DNA from: Virgibacillus sp. AGTR
Lineage (GTDB): Bacteria > Bacillota > Bacilli > Bacillales > Amphibacillaceae
Direction: 5' to 3'
DNA: 46,483 nucleotides
Assembly: GCF_016919725.2 (NCBI RefSeq)
Contig: NZ_JAJERH010000030.1
Span: 1 to 46,483 of the forward strand
This document shows, in pieces, positions 1-7,704 of this stretch (its first letter is position 1; each line of letters starts with the position of its first letter). The translations under genes and the position numbers were made by a program. A model generated the notes under the pieces. The model saw only the letters and a list, made by a program, of their open reading frames with translations, did not search any database and was not told the origin of the DNA.

Positions 1-119
1 CGTTTTTCTTATCGTTGAGAAGCTAAACCTCATCATTTTTAGATTAGATGAAATTTTCAGTTATTTATGTTAAGATGAAATCGTAATTATATCCAAACGC
101 CAAGAAAAGGAGGAGAAAC

Positions 120-230
120 ATGGAGTATGCGATTAGTGGATGGACTTTCTTTTGGTTTGCTGTTCCAATGCCATTGTTGGTAGTTTGGGCTGTCGTCACT
201 TTTTTTACAGAAAGGGGGGATGAAGACTAA
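120..230 (+). CDS. Small accessory membrane peptide of a sodium:solute symporter
   Basis: A 36-residue ORF (begins MEYAISGWTFFWF, ends ERGDED) is preceded by an AAGGAGGAG ribosome site at about 107-115. One hydrophobic helix (about residues 8-29) and an acidic tail suggest a single-pass membrane peptide. Its TAA overlaps the ATG of the downstream symporter by one base (TAATG), which implies translational coupling. Short one-helix proteins directly upstream of SSS-family symporters are known in Firmicutes as symporter small accessory proteins. The assignment rests on size, topology and position; the role in assembly or stability of the transporter is inferred. Confidence 0.72.
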   Translation: MEYAISGWTFFWFAVPMPLLVVWAVVTFFTERGDED

Positions 231-1729
231 TGAATCCCACAATCTTAACATTTATTGTTTATTTGATAGTGATGATCCTTATCGGAATTGTAACCTATCG
301 TATGACAAATACATTATCTGATTATGTACTTGGTGGAAGAAAATTAAATAGCTGGGTTACAGCCTTCTCGGCTTCCGCTAGTGATTTTAGTGGATGGTTG
401 TTAATTGGATTACCTGGTGCTGCATATGCTGCTGGACTTGGCACTTGGAGTTTATGGATTGCTGTTGGTTTAGCAATTGGTGCAATGATAAATTGGCAGT
501 ATGTTGCAAAACGACTTCGCATTTATACCGAATATACAAATGACTCCATTACATTACCCCAGTATTTTGAAAATCGTTTCCGTGATAACTCCCATTTGTT
601 ACGTGTTATTTCCGCTGTCTTTATTCTAGCTTTTTTTCTATTTTATACAGCCTCAGGCTTAGTTGCAGGTGCAAAACTATTCCAAGGAACCTTTGAAATG
701 GATTATCACCTAGCATTAACTGTAGGTGCCATTATTATTGTTGCATATACGTTTCTGGGAGGTTTTTTGGCAGTAAGCTATACCGATTTTATTCAAGGTG
801 CTCTAATGTCAGCTGCACTACTATTTACATCAATATATGGTTTGATTAAGATAGGTGGATTTGGGGAACTGTTTAATCAGCTTGGTCATATAACTCCAAG
901 TTTAATCGATGCTTTTGCCGCTACAGATTATAGTCAAGCGGAAGGCATTCTTTGGGAATCTGCAGGTGCAATTGGGGCTGTTGGAATTATCTCAGCACTT
1001 GCGTGGGGGCTTGGTTACTTTGGTCAGCCACATATACTTGCTCGTTTTATGGCTATTCGTTCCCACAAAGAAGTGAGAAAAGCCAGGTTAATTAGTGTAA
1101 CCATGGGTCTGGTCATTCCACTATATGGAGCACTCATTGTTGGAATGTTAGGGATCATTACATTTGACCAGCCACTTGCTGATTCGGAGCAAGTCTTTAT
1201 TCAGCTTGTTCAAGTTGTTTATAATCCATGGGTAGCTGGGATCCTACTGGCAGCGGTTTTGGCCGCTATTATGAGTACAGTTGACTCACAACTATTGGTT
1301 TCTTCTAGTGCATTATCAGAGGATTTTTACAGAAGGTACCTCCGTAAAAATGCTAGTGAGAATGAGCTCGTCTGGGTTGGTCGTATTTCCGTATTAGTTA
1401 TTGCATTGATTGCGGTACTAATCGCGTGGAATGAAACTAGTTCTGTACTTAATTTAGTTGGGTATGCATGGGCAGGTTTTGGTGCCACATTTGGCCCAGC
1501 AATATTGTTTTCTTTATTTTGGAGAAAAACTTCCCGAAATGGTGCAATAGCTGGCATTCTAGTTGGCGGGATAACAGTTTTTCTTTGGCCGTTAACTGGA
1601 TCTGAACTGTACGAAATGGTACCCGGCTTTATTTTGTCTAGTATTGCCATTATCGGATGTAGCTTAGTTGGTAAGGGACCTTCCAATGAAATGCTCAAGG
1701 AATACGATAAAGTAACTGGCGTTAAATAA
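230..1729 (+). CDS. putP: Sodium:proline symporter family protein (PutP-like, SSS family)
   Basis: A 499-residue membrane protein with about 12-13 hydrophobic helices, the usual length for PutP. The N-terminal segment contains the family stretch SASASDFSGWLLIGLPGAAY (about residues 47-66), which includes Na+ and substrate-site residues of PutP/SSS proteins. It probably imports proline or a related amino-acid-like solute with Na+, as nutrient or compatible solute. It is coupled to the upstream 36-aa peptide and lies 19 bp before an arginase-fold hydrolase, so the three are probably one operon. That partner leaves open that the real substrate is a guanidino or amidine compound rather than proline. 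Family confidence is high and substrate confidence moderate. Confidence 0.9.
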   Translation: MNPTILTFIVYLIVMILIGIVTYRMTNTLSDYVLGGRKLNSWVTAFSASASDFSGWLLIGLPGAAYAAGLGTWSLWIAVGLAIGAMINWQYVAKRLRIYTEYTNDSITLPQYFENRFRDNSHLLRVISAVFILAFFLFYTASGLVAGAKLFQGTFEMDYHLALTVGAIIIVAYTFLGGFLAVSYTDFIQGALMSAALLFTSIYGLIKIGGFGELFNQLGHITPSLIDAFAATDYSQAEGILWESAGAIGAVGIISALAWGLGYFGQPHILARFMAIRSHKEVRKARLISVTMGLVIPLYGALIVGMLGIITFDQPLADSEQVFIQLVQVVYNPWVAGILLAAVLAAIMSTVDSQLLVSSSALSEDFYRRYLRKNASENELVWVGRISVLVIALIAVLIAWNETSSVLNLVGYAWAGFGATFGPAILFSLFWRKTSRNGAIAGILVGGITVFLWPLTGSELYEMVPGFILSSIAIIGCSLVGKGPSNEMLKEYDKVTGVK

Positions 1730-1748
1730 ACTCTAGGAGTGGTACAAC

Positions 1749-2702
1749 ATGGTGCATGAAAAAATATATGGTAATACCCCTTGCTTTTTAGGTGGTTCAA
1801 AGGCAGATTTACATGACGAAAAAGTAAAAGAGAATGATGTTCTTATTTACGGAGTACCTTGGGAAGGTGCAGTTACATGGGGAGATTATACAGGTTGTGA
1901 ATTAGGCCCAAAAGTCATTCGTTTAAACTCAGCTCGTTATTCTGGTTATCTACCTGAACTCGATAATGTAGATGTTTTAGAGCATTACAGGGTAGGTGAT
2001 TTAGGAGATGTTGATGTTGTGCCAGCAGATACGGTAGAAACAATGAAACGAATTGAAAAATTCGCCATTAAAGTTTGGAATACAGGTAAATTTCCGATAG
2101 CTTTTGGTGGGGATCATGGGATAACCTACCCTATTGTTAAGGCATTAAGTGAAGATATTAATGGCAAAGTAGGAATAATCCACCTTGATGCCCATTACGA
2201 TAATTATAAGGATTATGAAGGTGACCTTTATGCAAGAAGTACACCCTTCCATCGTATATATGAAAGTGAAAGTGTACGAAATGAAAGCATCGTGCATATG
2301 GGGATACATGGCCCACGAAACGCACCAGAGACTGGAAAGTATGCAGCAGAAGTAGGTGCGTCCACAATTACTATCCGAGATATTCGCAAATCAACAGATA
2401 TAGCAGCACTTGCTAAGCATGCCTATTCCATTGCAAGTAAAGGAACAGAAGCTGTTTACTTAAGCATTTGCAGCGATGTACTTGATTTTGCTTATAATCC
2501 TGGTGGTCCTGTTGATGGGAATGGGCTTACTTCCTTTGAGCTATTGGAGCTTATTTATGCTTTTGCCAAACAGGGTGTTAGAGGAATGGATTATGTTGAA
2601 GTTTACCCACAGCAAGATACAAATGATAATTCTTCTCACTTTGTAACCTATGCAGTTCTTTATGCACTTGCCGGTAATATTATTCATGAACAGAAGCAAT
2701 AG
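1749..2702 (+). CDS. Ureohydrolase (arginase/agmatinase) family protein with an altered metal site
   Basis: A 317-residue protein with arginase-fold landmarks: GGDHG (His123) and LDAHYD (Asp147, His149, Asp151). The third canonical motif, SxDxD, reads SICSD: Asp243 is present but the position of the bridging Asp is Cys241. The family cleaves guanidino or formimino compounds (agmatine, arginine, guanidinobutyrate, formiminoglutamate) at a binuclear Mn centre in the cytosol. The altered ligand makes substrate and activity uncertain. An AGGAGTGG ribosome site precedes the ATG. It is probably co-transcribed with the SSS symporter upstream, which suggests uptake and hydrolysis of one substrate. 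A dispersed repeat with a terminator-like hairpin begins about 50 bp after the stop. Confidence 0.85.
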   Translation: MVHEKIYGNTPCFLGGSKADLHDEKVKENDVLIYGVPWEGAVTWGDYTGCELGPKVIRLNSARYSGYLPELDNVDVLEHYRVGDLGDVDVVPADTVETMKRIEKFAIKVWNTGKFPIAFGGDHGITYPIVKALSEDINGKVGIIHLDAHYDNYKDYEGDLYARSTPFHRIYESESVRNESIVHMGIHGPRNAPETGKYAAEVGASTITIRDIRKSTDIAALAKHAYSIASKGTEAVYLSICSDVLDFAYNPGGPVDGNGLTSFELLELIYAFAKQGVRGMDYVEVYPQQDTNDNSSHFVTYAVLYALAGNIIHEQKQ

Positions 2703-2750
2703 TGTAATATACAAGTCAGAATTTGGACTATAAGATCATTGATCTATAGA

Positions 2751-2853
2751 GTGAAACTTCAATCAGTCGGAGTTTTGTTTATCCCCACTTACCCATATTG
2801 GGTTCACTTTATTACTTGAAGTGGGGGACTGCCAGTTATATGTGGGATAAAAA
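2751..2853 (+). repeat. Dispersed 3'-end repeat, copy A (short form)
   Basis: It starts GTGAAACTTCAATCAGT and ends TGCCAGTTATATGTGGGATA. It holds two inverted repeats: AAACTTC pairing with GGAGTTTT, followed by T-rich sequence (terminator-like), and CCCCACTT pairing with AAGTGGGG. The same landmarks recur at 26092, 28177, 28479, 33091 and 39169. It sits about 50 bp after the arginase-family gene in the same orientation. Confidence 0.8.
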
Positions 2854-2888
2854 TCATTCAATGATCAGGTTCCCAAGAGGATAAGTTT

Positions 2889-2959
2889 CCTTGATAAAGG
2901 AGTGAATCCCAATTAATCGATAAATAGCTAACGTTTTCGGGTCGCTCCTTAATTCAAGG
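2889..2959 (+). other. Structured intergenic element (two-part stem)
   Basis: CCTTGA and AAGGAG on the left pair with CTCCTT and TCAAGG on the right. The result is two stacked 6-bp stems separated by a small internal loop, with a roughly 40-nt apical region. No ORF covers it. It lies just after repeat copy A and before a coiled-coil gene. It could be a leader structure or the extension of a longer repeat form; its function is unknown. Confidence 0.4.
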
Positions 2960-3082
2960 TTTAAAAAACACTTTCCAGATATATATACCTATTTTGAAGA
3001 TGGGAATTCCTCCTATATACACTTGTTAGTTATAAGATTGCTTGTTACGATGACAATAATGTATGACAAAGGAGGAAACAGA

Positions 3083-3337
3083 TTGACCAAACAGATGGTG
3101 GAAGATCTGTTGCATGCTATCACTGATGTCATGGAAGAATTAGAAGATGTAAAGACAAACAGTCGTCAGATTAATCAACTCTATACCAATCTAGAGTCAA
3201 GAATAGATCATATGGGGTTGCATATTGATGGATTAGAAAAAAATATGAAACGTATAGATAGAAAGATAGCAGTAGTAACAGAAGGTAGATTGGAAAGCGG
3301 TACAAAGAAGTTAATAGCACGAAAGGTTGTTTATTAA
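3083..3337 (+). CDS. Small coiled-coil protein, function unknown
   Basis: A TTG start at 3083 is chosen because AAAGGAGG lies 7-8 bases upstream, giving 84 residues (begins MTKQMVEDLL). An ATG at 3023 would add 20 residues but has no ribosome site. The sequence is highly charged with heptad-like spacing (LESRIDHMGLHIDGLEKN), predicting one long amphipathic helix, then a basic tail. There is no signal peptide or membrane helix. Its 3' hairpin is identical to that of the coiled-coil gene at 3650, and the two proteins look alike in composition, suggesting diverged duplicates. I do not recognise a named family. Confidence 0.6.
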   Translation: MTKQMVEDLLHAITDVMEELEDVKTNSRQINQLYTNLESRIDHMGLHIDGLEKNMKRIDRKIAVVTEGRLESGTKKLIARKVVY

Positions 3338-3340
3338 AAA

Positions 3341-3367
3341 GCGTGCATAAGCAGGCTTATTTTTTTA
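3341..3367 (+). terminator. Terminator-like 3' hairpin, first of an identical pair
   Basis: GCGTGCATAAGCAGGCTTAT is followed by seven T. ATAAG pairs with CTTAT over a four-base loop. The whole 27-bp block recurs exactly at 4026-4052 after the next coiled-coil gene, so the two 3' ends share ancestry. Confidence 0.6.
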
Positions 3368-3649
3368 TATTATTTAAAAGTTTCAAGGAATGAATCAGTT
3401 TCTATAAATTGAATATGTATGCACGTACCTATTCGTTTTCTTTTACATAGTAGTTTGGCATTCGTAATTATTGCTACATAGAAATGCTAATTTAGTATCC
3501 TATTATTTCTGCAACATTATATTTAGTAGTAGGAAGAAATTTAAAGGATACAGGTGAGTCTTCTCGAAATTTCATATTTTGTTCGGTTGTTGAGATAAAT
3601 AGATGGTGGTATGCTTAGCATAAAAATATAGTGAAAAGGGGGGAGAGGC
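3368..3649. other. AT-rich gap, no gene seen
   Basis: Between the two coiled-coil genes. It is AT-rich with stops in all frames. It presumably carries the promoter of the downstream gene, but no convincing -35/-10 pair was found. The last 15 bases hold that gene's GGGGGGAGAG ribosome site. Confidence 0.4.
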
Positions 3650-4015
3650 ATGAGTGAAATAACTTTACAGGACGTTTTTCAAGCAGTTATGGAAGTTTCT
3701 AATAACGTTAAAGTACTCCACGGAAAAGTAGATAAGTTGGAATTTAGAGTGGGAAAGTTAGAAATGAAAGTAGATAAGTTGGAATCCAGAGTGGGAAAGT
3801 TAGAAATGAAAGTAGATAAATTAGAATCTAGAGTGGGAAAGGCAGAAAGTCACTTTGCAAATATGGAAACAACTATCAGCTCTGTAAAAAAAGAATTAAA
3901 AGACTTGAAAATGGAAATCAAGTCAGATATACGTAAGGTCGATAAGAAATTCACTATCCTCTGCAGCGACATGTTGGAAACAAAAACTGATGTTGCCTTA
4001 TTGTATCAAAGTTAA
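3650..4015 (+). CDS. Coiled-coil protein with 14-residue tandem repeats
   Basis: A 121-residue soluble protein behind an AAAAGGGGGGAGAGG ribosome site. Residues 26-67 are three near-identical 14-residue units of the form KVDKLESRVGKLEM, i.e. two heptads per unit, so a parallel coiled coil is the obvious prediction. The N-terminus (SEITLQDVFQAVMEV) and C-terminus (MLETKTDVALLYQS) look like capping segments. The overall look recalls coiled-coil proteins such as phage-type or DUF-family structural proteins, but no family could be named. It is followed by the same 27-bp terminator as the neighbour at 3083, so the pair is probably a duplication. Confidence 0.75.
   Translation: MSEITLQDVFQAVMEVSNNVKVLHGKVDKLEFRVGKLEMKVDKLESRVGKLEMKVDKLESRVGKAESHFANMETTISSVKKELKDLKMEIKSDIRKVDKKFTILCSDMLETKTDVALLYQS
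3725..3850 (+). repeat. Three 42-bp tandem repeats inside a coiled-coil gene
   Basis: Units at 3725-3766, 3767-3808 and 3809-3850 each begin AAAGTAGATAA and encode 14 residues. Units 1 and 2 differ at only a few bases; unit 3 has diverged at its end. Units of 42 bp keep the heptad phase, so the copy number could vary without breaking the coiled coil. Confidence 0.9.
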
Positions 4016-4025
4016 AGTTCTTATA

Positions 4026-4052
4026 GCGTGCATAAGCAGGCTTATTTTTTTA
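4026..4052 (+). terminator. Terminator-like 3' hairpin, second of an identical pair
   Basis: Identical 27-bp block to 3341-3367 (GCGTGCATAAGCAGGCTTAT plus T run), here 10 bp after the stop of the tandem-repeat coiled-coil gene. Confidence 0.6.
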
Positions 4053-4089
4053 CGTGTTTTTTGCTATGATATGAAAAAGGGGGAGAGAA

Positions 4090-5010
4090 ATGGAGAAGTC
4101 TTCCAACGTTTTCATGGAGAAGTTAAAGGATAATCGAACCCTTATTGGCAGCCTTATTTTATTTATTACATTACTTTGGGGCTATGCATGGGTACTAATG
4201 AAAGAATCATTACAATACATGGGACCATTCACATTTTCCTCATTTCGCTTTGGTGTAGGTGCTATTACGTTACTGTTAGTAGCATGGATCTTGAAGCTCG
4301 GATTGCCTCCAAAAAAATATTGGAAACATATTGTTATCGTTGGCATTCTGCAAACAGCTATTGTCTTCTTACTAGTCATGTATGCTTTACGATTTGTAGA
4401 CGCAGGGAAGTCCTCTGTTCTCTTATACTCCATGCCAATGTGGAGTAGTTTATTAGCAGTAAAATTCTTAAATGAAAAATTAAGCTTAGCTAAATCTATA
4501 GGGCTATTTATTGGTATGCTAGGACTTTTAACGATTTTAGGATGGGATATTTGGATTGGTCAATCGCCAGAAATGATAATAGGTGAGATTTTAATTATTC
4601 TTGCTGCCGTTTCATGGGCAGTGGCAAATACGTATTACCGATTAAAACTTGAAAACCTATCGCAAATACAGGTGTCAGCCTTTCAAATGTTCTTTGGAGC
4701 ACTGGCTATTATGATGGTTACCCTTTTCATGGAGCATCATGAACCGTTATTAGTAAATAGTAAAAGTGTATACTACATATTATTTACAGGTGTATTTGCA
4801 TCTGCACTATGCTTTACATTATGGTTTTTAATTCTTAGTTTAGTAGATATGGTTACGGCGACGATATCTACATTACTTGTTCCCATGTTTGGGCTGTTAT
4901 TTAGTAGTTTTCTGCTTGGTGAAAAAATGACTTTTGGGATTCTAGGTGGGTCAGGGATGATAATTATTGGAATTATCATTGCGCAGAAAAAACGAGTACA
5001 TGATACGTGA
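4090..5010 (+). CDS. DMT superfamily permease (two EamA domains)
   Basis: A 306-residue inner-membrane protein with about ten hydrophobic helices arranged as two EamA repeats (about residues 15-145 and 160-300), the standard size for the drug/metabolite transporter family. The first helix contains LFITLLWGYAWVLMKESLQY, typical of EamA entry helices. These permeases export amino acids, metabolites or drugs; the substrate cannot be read from the sequence. The start is set by AAGGGGGAGAGAA just upstream. The next gene, an alpha/beta hydrolase, starts 41 bp after the stop, so the two may be co-transcribed. Confidence 0.9.
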   Translation: MEKSSNVFMEKLKDNRTLIGSLILFITLLWGYAWVLMKESLQYMGPFTFSSFRFGVGAITLLLVAWILKLGLPPKKYWKHIVIVGILQTAIVFLLVMYALRFVDAGKSSVLLYSMPMWSSLLAVKFLNEKLSLAKSIGLFIGMLGLLTILGWDIWIGQSPEMIIGEILIILAAVSWAVANTYYRLKLENLSQIQVSAFQMFFGALAIMMVTLFMEHHEPLLVNSKSVYYILFTGVFASALCFTLWFLILSLVDMVTATISTLLVPMFGLLFSSFLLGEKMTFGILGGSGMIIIGIIIAQKKRVHDT

Positions 5011-5051
5011 TGATTATATCATTTTGGCAATTTGATAAGGGAGAGTATTAT

Positions 5052-5930
5052 ATGGGAATAGCTACTATTTATAAGAGTGTGGATGGGAAAAATAAGATTC
5101 AAGAAGCCTATGAAGATTATTTAGAAGCCTTTTCACTGCGTTTGGAGCGTGCGTATGTCAAAACACGCTTTGGAAATACGCATCTGCTAATAACCGGGCC
5201 GAAAAACGCAAAGCCACTCATTATTCTACAAGGCGGAAATGCAATTAATCCAATGACATTATATTGGTTTAAGGAGCTTTTTCATCATTATCGTATTTAT
5301 GCGCCAGATAGAATAGGCCATCCAGGTTATAGTGACGAAACACGTATTTCTGCAAAAGATCATAGTTTTGCCAACTGGATATCCGATATAATGGATTGGT
5401 TTCAATTGGAAAAGAGTGCATTCATTGGTCCATCCTATGGTGCAGGTATTATTCTTAGGTTGGCTACTTTCCAGCCAGAAAGAATAGCTTGTGCCGTTCT
5501 TATTAATCCCTCTGGTATTCAACTTGGTTCAAAAAAAGATATGCTACGCCATGTAATACTTCCTTTAGTCTCTTATCATCGTAATCGTAGTGAAGCTAGC
5601 TTAACTACAATTACAAATGCATTATCTGCTGGAGTAATGACGGATCAGGATCGCCAATTGATAGGAAATATATTTTCGCACGTAAAATTGGAAAAGAATA
5701 TGCCAAAATTAACAACAAGGAAGGAGTTAAGAAACTATCACTCCCCTACAATGGTTATCACAGGAGAAAGAGATATCTTTTTTCCAAATCGACGAGTAAT
5801 GAAGTATGCTCAACAGATTATTCCAAACCTTATTAGCTACCATACCTTTGATATGGGGCATTTTCCATCAACAAGTAATCTTGAACAAATACAAACAGAG
5901 ATTTATACATTTTTACAAGAGCAGTATTAA
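5052..5930 (+). CDS. Alpha/beta hydrolase
   Basis: A 292-residue cytosolic hydrolase. ATG 5052 (MGIATIYKSV) is chosen over an upstream in-frame ATG at 5007 because AAGGGAGAG lies at a good distance. The catalytic triad can be seen: nucleophile Ser in GPSYGAG, Asp in GERDIFFP, and His in DMGHFPS near the C-terminus. An oxyanion region (LQGGNAIN) precedes the nucleophile. The closest known pattern is the Bacillus family of AB-hydrolase fold esterase/peptidase-like proteins; the substrate is unknown. It follows the DMT permease closely, suggesting a small operon. Confidence 0.88.
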   Translation: MGIATIYKSVDGKNKIQEAYEDYLEAFSLRLERAYVKTRFGNTHLLITGPKNAKPLIILQGGNAINPMTLYWFKELFHHYRIYAPDRIGHPGYSDETRISAKDHSFANWISDIMDWFQLEKSAFIGPSYGAGIILRLATFQPERIACAVLINPSGIQLGSKKDMLRHVILPLVSYHRNRSEASLTTITNALSAGVMTDQDRQLIGNIFSHVKLEKNMPKLTTRKELRNYHSPTMVITGERDIFFPNRRVMKYAQQIIPNLISYHTFDMGHFPSTSNLEQIQTEIYTFLQEQY

Positions 5931-5954
5931 TGTTATCTCTAAGATTTGAACGAA

Positions 5955-6003
5955 ATTGGTTACAGCCTCTAGTAAGTGTTTAGTTTACAGGAGGCTGAAC
6001 CCT
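5955..6003. terminator. Hairpin between convergent genes
   Basis: ACAGCCTC on the left pairs with GAGGCTG on the right, flanked by GGTT and AACC, with a loop of about 20 bases. It lies between the convergent hydrolase and AtoE genes. No strong T run follows on either strand, so termination is only probable. Confidence 0.4.
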
Positions 6004-6062
6004 TACAAGTGGGAAAAAATAGTTTAAGAAGATACCTAACCTTTTGTAATTAATTATTGCTA

Positions 6063-7391
6063 CTAAAAGAATAATAATCCAATAGAAATAGGTATGAAAC
6101 TATATAATAATAGGATGACACAAAATCCCATTATATCTTTAACTTTTAATCCAGCGATAGCTAAAAGAGGTAATGCCCAGAATGGTTGGATCATGTTCGT
6201 CCATGCATCCCCCCATGCAACAGCCATCGCTGTTTTTGCTGTATCTACACCTAAGTCCAAAGCTGCTGGAATCATAATCGGACCTTGAACGGCCCATTGC
6301 CCGCCACCAGATGGTACGAAAAAATTAATAATGCCGGCACTAAGAAATGTAAACAGTGGAAAGGTAAACGCATTGGACATCTCAACAAACCATAGAGACA
6401 TTTGCTCGGATAGACCAGAAGCAACCATCATTCCCATGATCCCAGCATAAAAAGGGAATTGCACAACAATACCACCGACATTTTTAACAGCGTGTGTTGC
6501 ACTATTTAAAAATCGTCTTGGGGTGCGATGTAAGATAACTCCTAAGAAAAGCATAATAAAGTTAACAATATTGATATTTAAATCGAATCCGTTATTTATA
6601 AAAAAATAAATAACATATGCTAACCCCATGATGCCAATCAGGAAAGCTATCGTTTTGCTGTTTTCTAAACGGTCGGCAGGACTTTTATCTTCAACGGAAT
6701 CTTTCTCGCTATTTTCGTCTATGTTATTTGTTTGCCACTCGGTTGCGTCAGAATGAATTAGTGGATGCCGTGCTTGCATTAAAAAGCGGTTGACAAAAGG
6801 TAAGGTGAATAATAGAAAACCAGCTATAAATAAATTAAAACCACTAAATAACGTTTCTGAAACAGGTACTATACCAATCGTATCTTCTAAGAAGTGGCCT
6901 GGTGTGGCAATTAATAATGGAATAGAAGCAGATAAGCCTCCATGCCACAGAAGAAATCCACTATAGGCACTTGCCATTAATACACGATAATCAACCGTTG
7001 GTACACGTTTCGCTACATGAATGGCAAAAAGAGCTCCAACTACAAGCCCGAACCCATAATTGATTAAACATGCTAAGGAAGCGATAAATGTGACTAATAG
7101 TATGGCCTGTGAAGGCGTATTTGCTAGATTACTAATCTTTTTTAACACAACTTTGACTAGTGGTGTATTTGCTAATATGTATCCAGTTACAACAATTAAG
7201 GACATTTGCATTGCAAATGCAAGTAAATCCCAAAACCCTGTCCCCCAATAATCAATCATTTGCATTGGAGAACTGTTAGTAAAGATAATTCCTAAAAGAA
7301 ATACAGTGAATGTAAGTAGGATGGCAAATAAAAACGCATCAGGTAAAAAACGTTGTACCATTCGCTCACAAAATGCAGTGAAAGCCTTCAT
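6063..7391 (-). CDS. atoE: Short-chain fatty acid transporter family protein (AtoE-like)
   Basis: A 442-residue membrane protein, normal for the AtoE (short-chain fatty acid carrier) family. The N-terminus (MKAFTAFCERMVQRFLPDAF) and the segments SGGGQWAVQGPIMIPAA and MAVAWGDAWTNMIQPFWALP are characteristic. Members import butyrate, acetoacetate and similar acids. A hydrophilic loop rich in Glu/Asp (about residues 217-245) separates two membrane blocks. AAGGAGGAAAAGG precedes the ATG. It stands alone, convergent with the hydrolase and divergent from flagellin. No beta-oxidation or CoA-transferase gene is beside it, so the substrate is inferred from family only. Confidence 0.88.
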   Translation of the reverse strand: MKAFTAFCERMVQRFLPDAFLFAILLTFTVFLLGIIFTNSSPMQMIDYWGTGFWDLLAFAMQMSLIVVTGYILANTPLVKVVLKKISNLANTPSQAILLVTFIASLACLINYGFGLVVGALFAIHVAKRVPTVDYRVLMASAYSGFLLWHGGLSASIPLLIATPGHFLEDTIGIVPVSETLFSGFNLFIAGFLLFTLPFVNRFLMQARHPLIHSDATEWQTNNIDENSEKDSVEDKSPADRLENSKTIAFLIGIMGLAYVIYFFINNGFDLNINIVNFIMLFLGVILHRTPRRFLNSATHAVKNVGGIVVQFPFYAGIMGMMVASGLSEQMSLWFVEMSNAFTFPLFTFLSAGIINFFVPSGGGQWAVQGPIMIPAALDLGVDTAKTAMAVAWGDAWTNMIQPFWALPLLAIAGLKVKDIMGFCVILLLYSFIPISIGLLFF

Positions 7392-7516
7392 TCCTTTTCC
7401 TCCTTAAATTTTGTGAAATACTTAGCTTTCTCTTGAAAAGAAACCATAAACTTCCGAGTCACTCTATTATAATCATATGCTTCAGCTATAAAAATAGAAA
7501 AAATAAAAAAAACGTT

Positions 7517-7542
7517 TAAACATTGAAAGAATATGCCGATAT
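7517..7542 (+). promoter_or_regulatory. SigD-type promoter of flagellin
   Basis: TAAA (7517-7520), 14 bases, then GCCGATAT (7535-7542) match the SigD (sigma-28) consensus exactly. Transcription would start near 7550, giving a leader of about 155 nt that contains two CsrA-type hairpins. Confidence 0.88.
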
Positions 7543-7653
7543 AAGTAATGTAATCATAGAGATTAATGGTTACAGCCTTAACGTTAAGGACGACAGCACA
7601 GTGAATCTACTAATACTTGGTAATAACTCTATATGAGTTGTTATAGATGTGAG

Positions 7654-7700
7654 ACATAAGGATGTGGCTCGCAAAAAATATACTTACATGGAGGTAAGGA
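7654..7700 (+). promoter_or_regulatory. Two CsrA-type GGA hairpins in the flagellin leader
   Basis: Hairpin 1 (7654-7665) is ACAT-AAGG-ATGT with AAGG in the loop. Hairpin 2 (about 7683-7699) is CTTAC-ATGGAG-GTAAG, with GGA in the loop and overlapping the Shine-Dalgarno sequence. This matches the two-site arrangement known for the hag leader in Bacillus subtilis, where CsrA blocks ribosome access and FliW relieves it. csrA and fliW are not in this window. Confidence 0.7.
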
Positions 7701-7704
7701 AAAA

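Noticed and set aside
3725-3850. Tandem repeats as a possible CRISPR-like array
   Set aside because: Units are contiguous 42-bp copies with no spacers and are in frame within a coiled-coil gene.
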